A stretch of DNA of 21,583 nt from DAOSVX01 sp035379765. GTDB lineage: Bacteria; Bacillota_I; Bacilli_A; RF39; UBA660. Each line of letters starts with the position of its first letter. Position 1 is the first letter of the stretch. The position numbers were made by a program, and so were the translations under genes. Positions 7,208 to 14,805 of the stretch are shown piece by piece. The notes below the pieces were generated by a model that saw nothing but the letters and a program-made list of their open reading frames with translations, was not told the origin of the DNA and ran no database searches. The DNA lies in NCBI GenBank assembly GCA_035379765.1, contig DAOSVX010000006.1:1-21583 (forward strand), in the 5' to 3' direction.

Positions 7208-7616
7208 GTATAGAAAATCCCATAGAGTTAGTTATGATGGTCATGCCAGAGGAAACACTAAACTAAATCAAGGTGAATATGGTTTAATGGCTAAAGAAGG
7301 AGCATGGATAAGCGCTCGTCAAATAGAAGCTGCTCGTATAGCTATGACTCGTTATATGAAGCGTGGTGGAAAAGTATGGATAAACATCTTCCCTCATCTT
7401 CCTTTAACTAAGAAACCTTTAGAAACTAGACAAGGTAAAGGAAAAGGTTCAGTTGAAGAATGGGTTGCAGTAGTAAAAACAGGCAAAATTATGTTTGAAA
7501 TAAGCGACGTTGATGAGGCTACAGCTAGAGAAGCTTTAAGATTAGCCATGCATAAACTACCTATCAAATGTAAATTTGTAAAAAAAGGAGAAGAAGGTGG
7601 CAACGATGAAGATTAA
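7185..7616 (+). CDS. rplP: Large ribosomal subunit protein uL16
   Basis: This 50S protein is near the A-site tRNA and the peptidyl transferase centre. It is 143 aa, against 144 in Bacillus. ATG 7185 gives MLIPKKTKYRKSHRV, the family N-terminus, with GGGAG (7171-7175) at 9 nt. The upstream in-frame TTG at 7176 directly abuts that site and is unlikely to be used. Conserved blocks include NQGEYGLMAKEGAWISARQIEAARIA (28-53), GKVWINIFPH and RQGKGKGSVEEWVAVVK. It overlaps rpsC by 23 nt and rpmC by 11 nt. Confidence 0.97.
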   Translation: MLIPKKTKYRKSHRVSYDGHARGNTKLNQGEYGLMAKEGAWISARQIEAARIAMTRYMKRGGKVWINIFPHLPLTKKPLETRQGKGKGSVEEWVAVVKTGKIMFEISDVDEATAREALRLAMHKLPIKCKFVKKGEEGGNDED

Positions 7617-7824
7617 TGAAATTCGTAAGTTAACTGATGAAGAATTGGTTAATAAAATAAAAGAAACTAAGAAAACTTTATTTGATCTTCGTATGAAACA
7701 TGCAACTGGGACATTAGATAAGCCATCAGATTTAAGAAATACTCGCAAAACTGTGGCAAGAATGAAAACGATTTTAAAAGAAAGACAATTAGAAAAAGGA
7801 AAGGCGGATAAAAATGGAAAGTAA
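7606..7824 (+). CDS. rpmC: Large ribosomal subunit protein uL29
   Basis: This small helical 50S protein is near the tunnel exit. It is 72 aa from ATG 7606, giving MKINEIRKLTDEEL, matching the family N-terminus; an upstream in-frame GTG at 7597 lies inside the Shine-Dalgarno AGGTGG (7595-7600) and is rejected. Two long helices are predicted, with the conserved LFDLRMKHATGTL and RKTVARMKTILKER. It overlaps rplP by 11 nt and rpsQ by 11 nt. Confidence 0.95.
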   Translation: MKINEIRKLTDEELVNKIKETKKTLFDLRMKHATGTLDKPSDLRNTRKTVARMKTILKERQLEKGKADKNGK

Positions 7825-8071
7825 AAAGACTGAATTAGTGGGAAAAGTAGTAAGTGCTAAATGTGATAAAACCATTACTGTTTTAGTTGCTACTTACCGT
7901 AAACATCCCCTTTATAAAAAACGTGTAAAATATTCTAAAAAATATTATGCACATGATGAAAAAAACACTGCTAAAGAAGGAGATACAGTTTTAATAGCAA
8001 GTACTAGACCTTTATCAAAAACTAAAAGATATGAATTAGTAAAAGTGCTTGAAAAAGCTGTAATCTTATAA
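7814..8071 (+). CDS. rpsQ: Small ribosomal subunit protein uS17
   Basis: This OB-fold 30S primary-binding protein contacts 16S rRNA helices. It is 85 aa, the standard length. Visible family features are LVGKVVSAKCDKTITVLVA near the N-terminus, the HPLYKKRVKYSKKYYAHDE strand-loop, and GDTVLIASTRPLSKTKRYEL. The start overlaps the end of rpmC by 11 nt, and AAAGGCGG lies upstream inside rpmC. Confidence 0.97.
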   Translation: MESKKTELVGKVVSAKCDKTITVLVATYRKHPLYKKRVKYSKKYYAHDEKNTAKEGDTVLIASTRPLSKTKRYELVKVLEKAVIL

Positions 8072-8082
8072 GGAGGGTTATT

Positions 8083-8451
8083 ATGGTACAACAAGAAAGT
8101 AGATTAAAAGTAGCTGATAACTCTGGAGCTAGAGAAGTTCTAGTTATAAGAGTTCTTGGTGGTAGTAAAGTAAAAACAGCTAATATTGGTGATATTGTAG
8201 TGGCTACAGTAAAAAAAGCTATTCCTAATAGTAATACACCAAAAGGTAAAGTAGTAAAAGCTGTAATAGTAAGAACTGTTCAAGGAGTTAGAAGATCTGA
8301 TGGATCATATATTAAATTTGATGATAACGCTTGCGTTTTAATTAAAGAAGATAAAACTCCAGTTGGAACAAGAATATTAGGGCCTGTTGCTCGTGAACTT
8401 CGTGATAAAGGATACATGAAGATCGTTTCACTTGCTTCAGAAGTATTGTAG
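8083..8451 (+). CDS. rplN: Large ribosomal subunit protein uL14
   Basis: This 50S protein lies at the subunit interface. It is 122 aa, exactly the usual bacterial length. Conserved segments: MVQQESRLKVADNSGAREV at the N-terminus, the GDIVVATVKKAIPN strand, VVKAVIVRTVQGVRRSDGSY (58-77), and C-terminal GPVARELRDKGYMKIVSLA. A strong AGGAGGG lies upstream. The stop codon lies at the start of the rplX Shine-Dalgarno. Confidence 0.98.
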   Translation: MVQQESRLKVADNSGAREVLVIRVLGGSKVKTANIGDIVVATVKKAIPNSNTPKGKVVKAVIVRTVQGVRRSDGSYIKFDDNACVLIKEDKTPVGTRILGPVARELRDKGYMKIVSLASEVL

Positions 8452-8460
8452 GTGAAAGAT

Positions 8461-8739
8461 ATGTTTGTAAAAGTAGGAGATAAAGTAAAAGTTATTGCTG
8501 GAGCTTCAAAAGGAAAAGAAGGCAAAGTAATAAAAACTTTTAAAACTGAAAACAGAGTTTTGGTAGAAGGCGTTAATGTTATAAAAAAACATCAAAAACC
8601 AAATAACACTAATGAAACCGGAGGAATCTTAGAAAGAGAAGCTCCAATTCATGCTTCAAATGTAAAAGTAATAGATTCTAAAAAAGAAACAAAAAAAGCA
8701 CCTAGTAAGACAGCTAAAAAAGAAAAGAAAGTAGCATAA
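8461..8739 (+). CDS. rplX: Large ribosomal subunit protein uL24 with Lys-rich tail
   Basis: This assembly-initiating 50S protein carries an N-terminal KOW motif. ATG 8461 (MFVKVGDKVKVIAGASKGKEG) fits the family and has AGGTGA (8450-8455) at 5 nt; the upstream in-frame GTG at 8452 is inside that Shine-Dalgarno. The protein is 92 aa. The L24 core ends near VKVIDSKKE, after which a short Lys/Ala-rich tail (about 18 residues) extends to the stop. Confidence 0.96.
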   Translation: MFVKVGDKVKVIAGASKGKEGKVIKTFKTENRVLVEGVNVIKKHQKPNNTNETGGILEREAPIHASNVKVIDSKKETKKAPSKTAKKEKKVA

Positions 8740-8749
8740 GGTGAAAAAT

Positions 8750-9289
8750 ATGAGTACATTTAAAAAATTATATAATGAAGAAATAAAATCTCAACTAGCT
8801 AAAGAATTTAATTATAAATCAGTAATGCAAATTCCTAGATTAGAAAAAATTGTAATTAATATGGGAGTTGGTGAAGGAAGCCAAGACTCAAAATATATTG
8901 AGGCTGCTGCTAAAGATTTAGAAATAATTACTGGTCAAAAAGCTATTATTACTAAAGCTAAAAAGTCTATAGCGGGATTTAAACTTCGTAGTGGTATGCC
9001 AATTGGCGCAAAAGTCACCTTACGTGGAGAAAATATGTATATTTTCTTAGAAAAATTAATAAAGGTTGCTATTCCTCGTATTAGAGACTTTAGAGGATTA
9101 AACAATAAATCATATGATGGAAAAGGAAATTATACTTTAGGAGTAAAGGAACAATTAATATTTCCCGAAATTAATTATGATAATGTATTAAAAATAAGAG
9201 GAATGGATATCGTGTTTGTTACTACAGCTAAGACAAACGAAGAAGCACATGCTTTATTAAGTGCATTCGGTATGCCATTTAGGAAATAA
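8750..9289 (+). CDS. rplE: Large ribosomal subunit protein uL5
   Basis: This 50S protein binds 5S rRNA and contacts P-site tRNA. ATG 8750 yields 179 aa, the exact standard length, with AAGGTGA upstream; the in-frame GTG at 8741 overlaps that site and is rejected. Family motifs: IPRLEKIVINMGVGEG, ITGQKAIITKAKKSIAGFKLR (58-78), RDFRGLNNKSYDGKGNYTLG (129-148) and the C-terminal LLSAFGMPF. Directly followed by rpsZ, as in Bacillus. Confidence 0.97.
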   Translation: MSTFKKLYNEEIKSQLAKEFNYKSVMQIPRLEKIVINMGVGEGSQDSKYIEAAAKDLEIITGQKAIITKAKKSIAGFKLRSGMPIGAKVTLRGENMYIFLEKLIKVAIPRIRDFRGLNNKSYDGKGNYTLGVKEQLIFPEINYDNVLKIRGMDIVFVTTAKTNEEAHALLSAFGMPFRK

Positions 9290-9300
9290 GAGGTGAAATT

Positions 9301-9486
9301 ATGGCAAAAACAAGTTTAAAAGTTAAAGCAAATCGTCCGCCAAAGTTTTCAACTCGTGCTTATACAAGATGTCAAAGATGTGGACGTCCTCACGGTGTTT
9401 TAAGAAAATATGGATTATGTCGTATTTGCTTTAGAGAATTAGCAAGTAAAGGTCAAATCCCTGGCGTAAAGAAATCAAGTTGGTAA
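9301..9486 (+). CDS. rpsZ: Small ribosomal subunit protein uS14, zinc-binding type Z
   Basis: This is the short S14 form of the 30S head. It is 61 aa, the normal type Z length, against about 89-100 for zinc-free S14. It contains two CxxC pairs (CQRC and CRIC) separated by 12 residues, which form a zinc ribbon. The N-terminal MAKTSLKVKANRPPKFSTRA and the C-terminal GQIPGVKKSSW are typical of Gram-positive versions. AGAGGTGA lies upstream. Confidence 0.98.
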   Translation: MAKTSLKVKANRPPKFSTRAYTRCQRCGRPHGVLRKYGLCRICFRELASKGQIPGVKKSSW

Positions 9487-9498
9487 GGAGAAGAAGAT

Positions 9499-9894
9499 AT
9501 GGTAAATGATTATATAGCAGACATGTTAACAAGAATTCGTAATGCTAATATTATGAAGTACAAAAGCGTTACTGTTTTAGGTTCAAAGATGACTTTGGGA
9601 ATTGCCGAGATTCTTAAAAAAGAAGGATATATAACTGATTATAAGTACAACAAAGATATCAAAGGCGATACTTTAGATCTTGAATTAAAATATGGAGCTA
9701 AAAAAGAAAGAGTCATAACTGGACTTAAAAGAATTAGTAAACCTGGATTAAGAGTATATGCTAAAAGTGATGAACTTCCTCATGTTCTTAATGATTTAGG
9801 AATTGCAATTATATCAACTTCTAAAGGATTACTAACTGCAAAAGAAGCTAGAGCTAAAGGCTTAGGAGGAGAAGTACTTGCCTATATTTGGTAA
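9499..9894 (+). CDS. rpsH: Small ribosomal subunit protein uS8
   Basis: This primary 16S rRNA-binding protein is the known spc-operon repressor in E. coli. It is 131 aa, against 132 in Bacillus. Family signatures: N-terminal DYIADMLTRIRNANIMK, central RISKPGLRVYAKSDELP, and C-terminal IISTSKGLLTAKEARAKGLGGEVLAYIW (104-131). AAGGAGAAG is the ribosome binding site. Confidence 0.98.
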   Translation: MVNDYIADMLTRIRNANIMKYKSVTVLGSKMTLGIAEILKKEGYITDYKYNKDIKGDTLDLELKYGAKKERVITGLKRISKPGLRVYAKSDELPHVLNDLGIAIISTSKGLLTAKEARAKGLGGEVLAYIW

Positions 9895-9906
9895 GGAAAA
9901 TTTATT

Positions 9907-10443
9907 ATGAGTCGTATTGGAAAAAGAGAATTAATTATTCCGGAAGGAGTTACTGTAACAATTAATCCTAGTGAGGTAATTGTTAAAGGACCTAAAGGTG
10001 AATTAAAAGAAAATTATGATAAAAGAATCACTGTTAAAGAAAAAGATGGCAAGATTGTTACTGAAAGATCTAGTGAAATAAAACATGTAAAACAATTACA
10101 TGGTACAACAAATTCTTTAATTAATAATATGATTATTGGAGTAACCGATGGTTATCAAAAAGATTTAGAAGCGGTTGGAGTTGGATATAGATTTAATATT
10201 CAAGGTGATAAAATTGTTATTAGTGCTGGATTTTCACATCCAGTAGAAGTAATAATTCCTGATTATATTAAGGCAGAACTACAAAGTAATACCGAATTAA
10301 TATTAAAAGGAATTAATAAACAAAAATTAATGGAGTTTGCGGCTAATATTCGTAAAATAAGAAAACCAGAGCCTTATAAAGGTAAAGGTATTCGTTATAA
10401 AGGTGAATATGTAAGACGTAAAGAAGGAAAGAAAGCGGCATAG
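9907..10443 (+). CDS. rplF: Large ribosomal subunit protein uL6
   Basis: This 50S protein lies near the GTPase-associated region, with two tandem L6 folds. It is 178 aa, the standard length. MSRIGKRELIIPEGVTV and VIVKGPKGEL mark the first repeat; the second ends in the conserved IRKIRKPEPYKGKGIRYKGE stretch (about 152-171). It is intact, with AAGGAAA upstream. Confidence 0.98.
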   Translation: MSRIGKRELIIPEGVTVTINPSEVIVKGPKGELKENYDKRITVKEKDGKIVTERSSEIKHVKQLHGTTNSLINNMIIGVTDGYQKDLEAVGVGYRFNIQGDKIVISAGFSHPVEVIIPDYIKAELQSNTELILKGINKQKLMEFAANIRKIRKPEPYKGKGIRYKGEYVRRKEGKKAA

Positions 10444-10454
10444 GAGGTTAGATT

Positions 10455-10811
10455 ATGATAAAAAAAGAAACAAGTAATGTATCTAGAAAAAGAAGACATG
10501 AACGTATTAGAAAAACAATTAAAGGGACTCAAAGTATTCCTAGACTTAATGTGTTTAGATCAAATTCTAACATCTTTGCTCAAGTTATAGATGATGAAAA
10601 AGGAATAACTTTAGTTTCATCTTCATCATTATCTTTAAAACTTAAAAATGGCGGTAATACTGAAGGAGCTATTTTAGTTGGCAAAGATATTGCCGAAAAA
10701 TGTAAAGCAAAAAAAATAAAGAAAGTAACCTTTGATCGTGGTGGATATTTATATCATGGTCGTGTTAAAGCGTTGGCAGAAGCTGCACGTGAAAACGGGT
10801 TAGATTTTTAA
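10455..10811 (+). CDS. rplR: Large ribosomal subunit protein uL18
   Basis: This 5S rRNA-binding protein of the central protuberance works alongside L5. It is 118 aa, close to the standard 117-120. The basic N-terminus (RKRRHERIRKTIKGT) is followed by PRLNVFRSNSNIFAQVIDD and the C-terminal FDRGGYLYHGRVKALAEAAR block. TAGGAGG overlaps the rplF stop. Confidence 0.98.
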   Translation: MIKKETSNVSRKRRHERIRKTIKGTQSIPRLNVFRSNSNIFAQVIDDEKGITLVSSSSLSLKLKNGGNTEGAILVGKDIAEKCKAKKIKKVTFDRGGYLYHGRVKALAEAARENGLDF

Positions 10812-10823
10812 GGGAGGATAGTA

Positions 10824-11354
10824 ATGAAAAAAGTAAATGATCCAAAGAAAAAACTTTTAGAAGAAAAAGTAATTAATATTGGTCGTGTTACCAAAGTTAC
10901 TAAAGGTGGCCGCCATTTTAGATTCTCCGCAACTGTAGTTGTTGGTAATAGAAAAGGATTGGTTGGGATTGGTACCGGCAAATCAAATGAGGTTCCTGAA
11001 GCAATTAATAAAGCCATTCAAATGGCTAATAAAAATGTTACCAAAGTATCACTTGTTGATAGTAGAACTATTCCTCATGAAGCAACTGGTAAATGTGGCA
11101 GAGCTAAAGTTTTAATTAAACCTGCTAAAGAAGGCCGTGGAATTGTAGCTGGTGGATCAGCTAGAGCGGTTTTAGAATTAGCTGGAGTAAAAGATATTGT
11201 TTCTAAGTCATTAGGATCAAACGTCAAAGTAAATGTTGCTAAGGCTACATTAGAAGCTTTAAAAATGCAAAAGACACCAGAAAAAATTAAAGCATTACGT
11301 GGTTTAGAAGAAGCTCCCAAGAATATCACAACTGAAGAAGTAGGTGAAGAATAA
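10824..11354 (+). CDS. rpsE: Small ribosomal subunit protein uS5
   Basis: This 30S protein at the mRNA entry tunnel affects decoding fidelity. It is 176 aa, about ten longer than in Bacillus, because of a mildly acidic C-terminal tail after KALRGLEE. The N-terminal double-stranded RNA-binding-like domain has KVTKGGRHFRFSATVVVGN; the C-terminal domain has GRGIVAGGSARAVLELAGV and DIVSKSLGS. Its stop overlaps the rplO start as TAATG. The rpmD (L30) gene that normally follows is absent. Confidence 0.98.
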   Translation: MKKVNDPKKKLLEEKVINIGRVTKVTKGGRHFRFSATVVVGNRKGLVGIGTGKSNEVPEAINKAIQMANKNVTKVSLVDSRTIPHEATGKCGRAKVLIKPAKEGRGIVAGGSARAVLELAGVKDIVSKSLGSNVKVNVAKATLEALKMQKTPEKIKALRGLEEAPKNITTEEVGEE

Positions 11355-11794
11355 TGAAGTTAAATGAATTAACCAAAAATCCTGCTAAAAAATCTCGTAA
11401 AATAGTTGGTCGTGGGCCAGGAAGTGGTATGGGTAAAACATCTACTCGTGGTGAAAACGGGCAAAAATCTAGAAGTGGTAGTCATATTCCTGCTTGGTTC
11501 CAAGGTGGTCAATCACCACTTTATAGAAGAATCCCTAAAAGAGGATTTAATAATGCGAGATTTACTAAAAAATATCAAGTATTAAATTTAAATGATTTTA
11601 ATAGATTTAAGGATGGAGATGTTATAACTCCAGAATTATTAAAGGAAATGGGAATTGTTAAAAAGGAATTAACTGGTATAAAAGTTTTAGCTTATGGAGA
11701 GTTAACCAAAAAAGTAACTATCAAAGCTCACAGATTTTCTTCAAAAGCCGTAACAAAAATAGAAAGCGCCGGTGGAAAAGCTGAGGTGATTTAG
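11354..11794 (+). CDS. rplO: Large ribosomal subunit protein uL15
   Basis: This late-assembly 50S protein is 146 aa, the usual length. The extended basic Gly-rich N-terminus (GRGPGSGMGKTSTRGENGQK, 19-38) and GFNNARFTKKYQVLNL are typical; the C-terminal globular part ends in IESAGGKAEVI. The start shares one base with the rpsE stop. The next gene, secY, starts immediately at the following base. Confidence 0.98.
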   Translation: MKLNELTKNPAKKSRKIVGRGPGSGMGKTSTRGENGQKSRSGSHIPAWFQGGQSPLYRRIPKRGFNNARFTKKYQVLNLNDFNRFKDGDVITPELLKEMGIVKKELTGIKVLAYGELTKKVTIKAHRFSSKAVTKIESAGGKAEVI

Positions 11795-13063
11795 ATGTTT
11801 AACAATCTAAAACAAATATTTTCGGCCAATAATAAAGATTTAAGAAAAAGAATATATTTTACTTTATTAGTATTAACTATCTTTTGTATTGGAACTAATA
11901 TAACTGTTCCTGGGGCTTCATCAATAACCAAAGAATTAGGTTTTTTAGAATTACTAAACCTTATGGCTGGTGGAAGCTTAAAGAACTTTTCTATCTTTGC
12001 TTTAGGAGTAACTCCTTATATTACAGCATCTATTATTACGCAAATATTAACAATGGATGCAATAGCTATTCCTTATTTTAAAGATTTAAAAGAGCAGGGA
12101 TATACAGGGCGTCAGAAAATAAATAGAATAACTAGGTATATGGGAATATTTTTTGCTTTTGTTCAAGGATATGCATTTTCTATTGCCTTTTTAGGAACAA
12201 CATCAACATTATTAATACTTAAAACCACTATTATTCTAACAGCTGGTACAGCATTCTTATTGTGGTTAGGAGATCAAGTAACAACAAAAGGAATAGGTAA
12301 TGGATTATCTTTACTAATTATGGCAGGTATTATTTTAACTATGCCAAATCAGTTTGTAACAGCTTTTAATGGTTTAGTAACTAATGGTACAGGCAGTTTG
12401 TTTTTAGGAATACTTTCTTTTGCTTTATTTATAATGGTATATTTAGTAATTGTAATTGGTATTATATTTATTCAAGAAGCCGAGAGAAGAGTGCCTATTC
12501 AATATTCAAATAGAACTAATAGTGCTTATGGAGCAAGGCAAACATTCTTACCTATTAAAATTAACTCAGCTAATGTTATTCCGGTTATTTTTGCCTCAAC
12601 GTTAATTTCTATTCCAACTACGATAGCTCAGCTATCTGGTAAAGAAAGTTTTAGTAATTTTGTAAGTAATTATATTAATTACACTACTCCTACCGGATTT
12701 GCTTTATATATTATACTTATTTTCTTCTTTGGTTATTTTTGGACATTTATGTCTTTGAACCCTGATGAAATGAGTAAAAATTTAAATAAAAATGGTGGTT
12801 ATATACCAGGGGTAAGACCAGGAAGTGAAACATCTAGTTATATAAGTAAAGTTCTATCTAGACTAACTATTGTGGGAACAACTTTTCTAGCTTTTATAGC
12901 TGCTCTGCCTATTTTATTTTCTAAGTTTTCTGATTTAGGAAGTAGTGTAACAATGGGAGGAACTGGACTTTTAATTGTTGTTGGTGTAGCTATTGAAACA
13001 TATAAACAACTAGAAAGTAGTTTAGTAAGTAGAAGTTATAAAAGGAGACCAAAGAGAATATGA
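11795..13063 (+). CDS. secY: Preprotein translocase channel subunit SecY
   Basis: This is the integral membrane pore of the Sec system, working with SecE, SecG and SecA. It is 422 aa, slightly short of about 431 in Bacillus. About ten hydrophobic segments are visible. The first follows the basic amphipathic N-terminus (KDLRKRIYFTLLVLTIFCIG), and FALGVTPYITASIITQIL marks the TM2 region. A cytosolic loop carries QEAERRVPIQYSNR, and GGYIPGVRPG precedes the last helices. GAGGTGATTTAG gives the SD, overlapping the rplO stop. Its stop overlaps adk by 4 nt (ATGA). Confidence 0.98.
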   Translation: MFNNLKQIFSANNKDLRKRIYFTLLVLTIFCIGTNITVPGASSITKELGFLELLNLMAGGSLKNFSIFALGVTPYITASIITQILTMDAIAIPYFKDLKEQGYTGRQKINRITRYMGIFFAFVQGYAFSIAFLGTTSTLLILKTTIILTAGTAFLLWLGDQVTTKGIGNGLSLLIMAGIILTMPNQFVTAFNGLVTNGTGSLFLGILSFALFIMVYLVIVIGIIFIQEAERRVPIQYSNRTNSAYGARQTFLPIKINSANVIPVIFASTLISIPTTIAQLSGKESFSNFVSNYINYTTPTGFALYIILIFFFGYFWTFMSLNPDEMSKNLNKNGGYIPGVRPGSETSSYISKVLSRLTIVGTTFLAFIAALPILFSKFSDLGSSVTMGGTGLLIVVGVAIETYKQLESSLVSRSYKRRPKRI

Positions 13064-13698
13064 AAAATATAATTTTTATTGCACCGCCTGCTGCGGGTAA
13101 GGGAACAATGAGCTTGATGTTGAAAGAGAAATATGGTTATGAACATATTTCTACTGGTGATTTAATAAGAGCTGAAATTAAAGCTGGTAATAAAGAATTA
13201 GAAGACATTTTAAGTAAAGGTAATTTAGTCTCAGATGAAATAATATTTGCGATGTTAAAAAAAAGATTATCTAATATAAAAACAGCATTTATATTAGATG
13301 GATTTCCTAGAACTATAAATCAATGTTATTTATATAGTGATTTATGCAAAGATTTAGGAATTGATATAGGGAAAGTAATATATTTAAAAATAGATAAACA
13401 AATTGCTATGAAAAGAGCTTTGGGCAGACTGACTTGTAAATCTTGTAAAAAGGGATATAACAAGTTTTTCGCAGAAATGATGCCAAAAGTAGAAGGTATT
13501 TGTGATAATTGTGGCGGTGAGCTAGAGTTTAGAAGTGATGATAACGAAGAAGCTTTTAATCATAGGTTTGATGTTTATTTAAAAGAAGTTGAAGATATTT
13601 TAGCTTATTATGAAAAACTAAATCTATTAAATGTAGTAGATGTTCAAGATAAACCAGAAGATACCTTTGCTTTAGTAGAGAAAGTTATAAATGATTAG
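13060..13698 (+). CDS. adk: Adenylate kinase with atypical P-loop and zinc-type LID
   Basis: The enzyme interconverts ATP plus AMP with two ADP. It is 212 aa. The expected GxPGxGKGT P-loop reads APPAAGKGT (8-16), so two normally invariant glycines are alanines; Lys14 and the GKGT end remain. The AMP-binding segments HISTGDL and DGFPRT (80-85) are present. The LID has four cysteines, CKSC (126-129) and CDNC (148-151), consistent with a structural zinc site as in Gram-positive enzymes. RSDDNEEAFNHRF carries the usual arginines. It overlaps secY by 4 nt and map by 8 nt. Confidence 0.95.
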   Translation: MKNIIFIAPPAAGKGTMSLMLKEKYGYEHISTGDLIRAEIKAGNKELEDILSKGNLVSDEIIFAMLKKRLSNIKTAFILDGFPRTINQCYLYSDLCKDLGIDIGKVIYLKIDKQIAMKRALGRLTCKSCKKGYNKFFAEMMPKVEGICDNCGGELEFRSDDNEEAFNHRFDVYLKEVEDILAYYEKLNLLNVVDVQDKPEDTFALVEKVIND

Positions 13699-14437
13699 TA
13701 TAAAAAATAAAACTGATATTGAAAAAATGAGAATATCAGGCAAAATTAATTATCAAACCCATAAATATTTAGAAAGTAATATCAAACCCGGTATAACTAC
13801 TAAATATTTAAATGATATAGCAGATAAATTTATTAGAAGTAAGGGTGGTATTCCTTCATTTCTAAATTATGAAGGGTATCCTGCTTCTATCTGTGTATCA
13901 ATAAATGAAGAGGTTGTTCATGGCATACCAAGTTCTAGGAAATTAAGAAATGGTGACTTAGTAAAACTAGATATAGGAGTTATATACGATGGTATGCATA
14001 GTGATTCAGCTGCTACTTATAAAGTGGGAACTGTAAGTAGTGAAAAAGAAAAGCTTATGCTTTATACTAAAGAAGCCTTATATGAAGGATTAAAAGAAGT
14101 AAAAGCAGGAGTAAGATTAGGAAATATTAGTAGTGCTATTGAAAGATCAGCTAAAAAACATCGCCTTGGTGTAGTTCAAGAATTAGTTGGTCATGGAGTA
14201 GGTTATAATCTTCACGAAGACCCCGATATTCCTAATTATGGAAAAGCTAATATTGGTCCTATCTTAAAAGAAGGAATGACATTAGCAATAGAGCCAATGT
14301 TAAATTTGGGAACTAGAAAAATATTTATTAAAGAAGATGATTGGACAATAATAACCCAAGACGCTAAACCATCAGCTCACTTTGAACATACAGTTCTAGT
14401 GACAAAAGATGGCTGCGAAATATTGACGAAGGAGTGA
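13691..14437 (+). CDS. map: Methionine aminopeptidase, type I
   Basis: This metalloenzyme removes N-terminal Met from nascent proteins. It is 248 aa, the standard length. The five metal ligands can be placed: Asp94 and Asp105 (KLDIGVIYDGMHSD), His168 (GHGVG), Glu201 (IEPM) and Glu232 (HFEHT); the conserved HGIP His77 and the HEDPDIPNYG segment are also present. No N-terminal zinc-finger extension is seen. The start overlaps adk by 8 nt, so coupled translation is likely. It ends in TGA. Confidence 0.98.
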   Translation: MISIKNKTDIEKMRISGKINYQTHKYLESNIKPGITTKYLNDIADKFIRSKGGIPSFLNYEGYPASICVSINEEVVHGIPSSRKLRNGDLVKLDIGVIYDGMHSDSAATYKVGTVSSEKEKLMLYTKEALYEGLKEVKAGVRLGNISSAIERSAKKHRLGVVQELVGHGVGYNLHEDPDIPNYGKANIGPILKEGMTLAIEPMLNLGTRKIFIKEDDWTIITQDAKPSAHFEHTVLVTKDGCEILTKE

Positions 14438-14444
14438 ATTGAGT

Positions 14445-14669
14445 TTGGCTAAAAAAGAAGAAAAAATTGAAGTTGACGGCAGAGTATTAGATATAGCACC
14501 AGGTGCCGGAGGCAAGTACAAGGTTGAACTAGAAAACGGTTATGTTATAGAAGCTCATGTTTCTGGTAAAATACGAATGAATATGATTCGCATCTTACCA
14601 GGTGATAAAGTAACCGTAGAATTATCACCGTACGATTTAACACATGGGCGTATAGTTTATAGAAAGTAA
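14445..14669 (+). CDS. infA: Translation initiation factor IF-1, TTG start, two-residue insertion
   Basis: IF-1 binds the 30S A site during initiation. TTG 14445 is chosen because it gives MAKKEEKIEVDGRV, matching the family MAK start, and places AAGGAG (14429-14434) at 10 nt; the TTG at 14439 would be only 4 nt away. Both candidates are TTG. The protein is 74 aa against 72 normally: the first OB-fold hairpin reads IAPGAGGKYKVELENG where most have TLPNAMFKVELENG, two residues longer. HVSGKIRMNMIRILPGDKV and SPYDLTHGRI are canonical. Confidence 0.95.
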   Translation: MAKKEEKIEVDGRVLDIAPGAGGKYKVELENGYVIEAHVSGKIRMNMIRILPGDKVTVELSPYDLTHGRIVYRK

Positions 14670-14682
14670 TGGAGGAAATTTT

Positions 14683-14796
14683 ATGAAAGTTAGACCATCA
14701 GTAAAAAAGATTTGCCCAAAATGTAAAATTATTAAAAGAAAAGGCAAAGTAATGGTAATTTGTGAAAATCCAAAACACAAACAAAAACAAGGTTAG
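14683..14796 (+). CDS. rpmJ: Large ribosomal subunit protein bL36, zinc form
   Basis: This very small 50S protein was found by reading the gap between infA and rpsM. It is 37 aa, the standard length, beginning MKVRPSVKKICPKC. Ligands Cys11, Cys14, Cys27 and His32 give the C-x2-C-x12-C-x4-H zinc-binding pattern. GGAGG (14671-14675) precedes the ATG. The stop codon leads directly into the rpsM Shine-Dalgarno (TAGGAGG). Confidence 0.98.
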   Translation: MKVRPSVKKICPKCKIIKRKGKVMVICENPKHKQKQG

Positions 14797-14805
14797 GAGG
14801 ATAAC

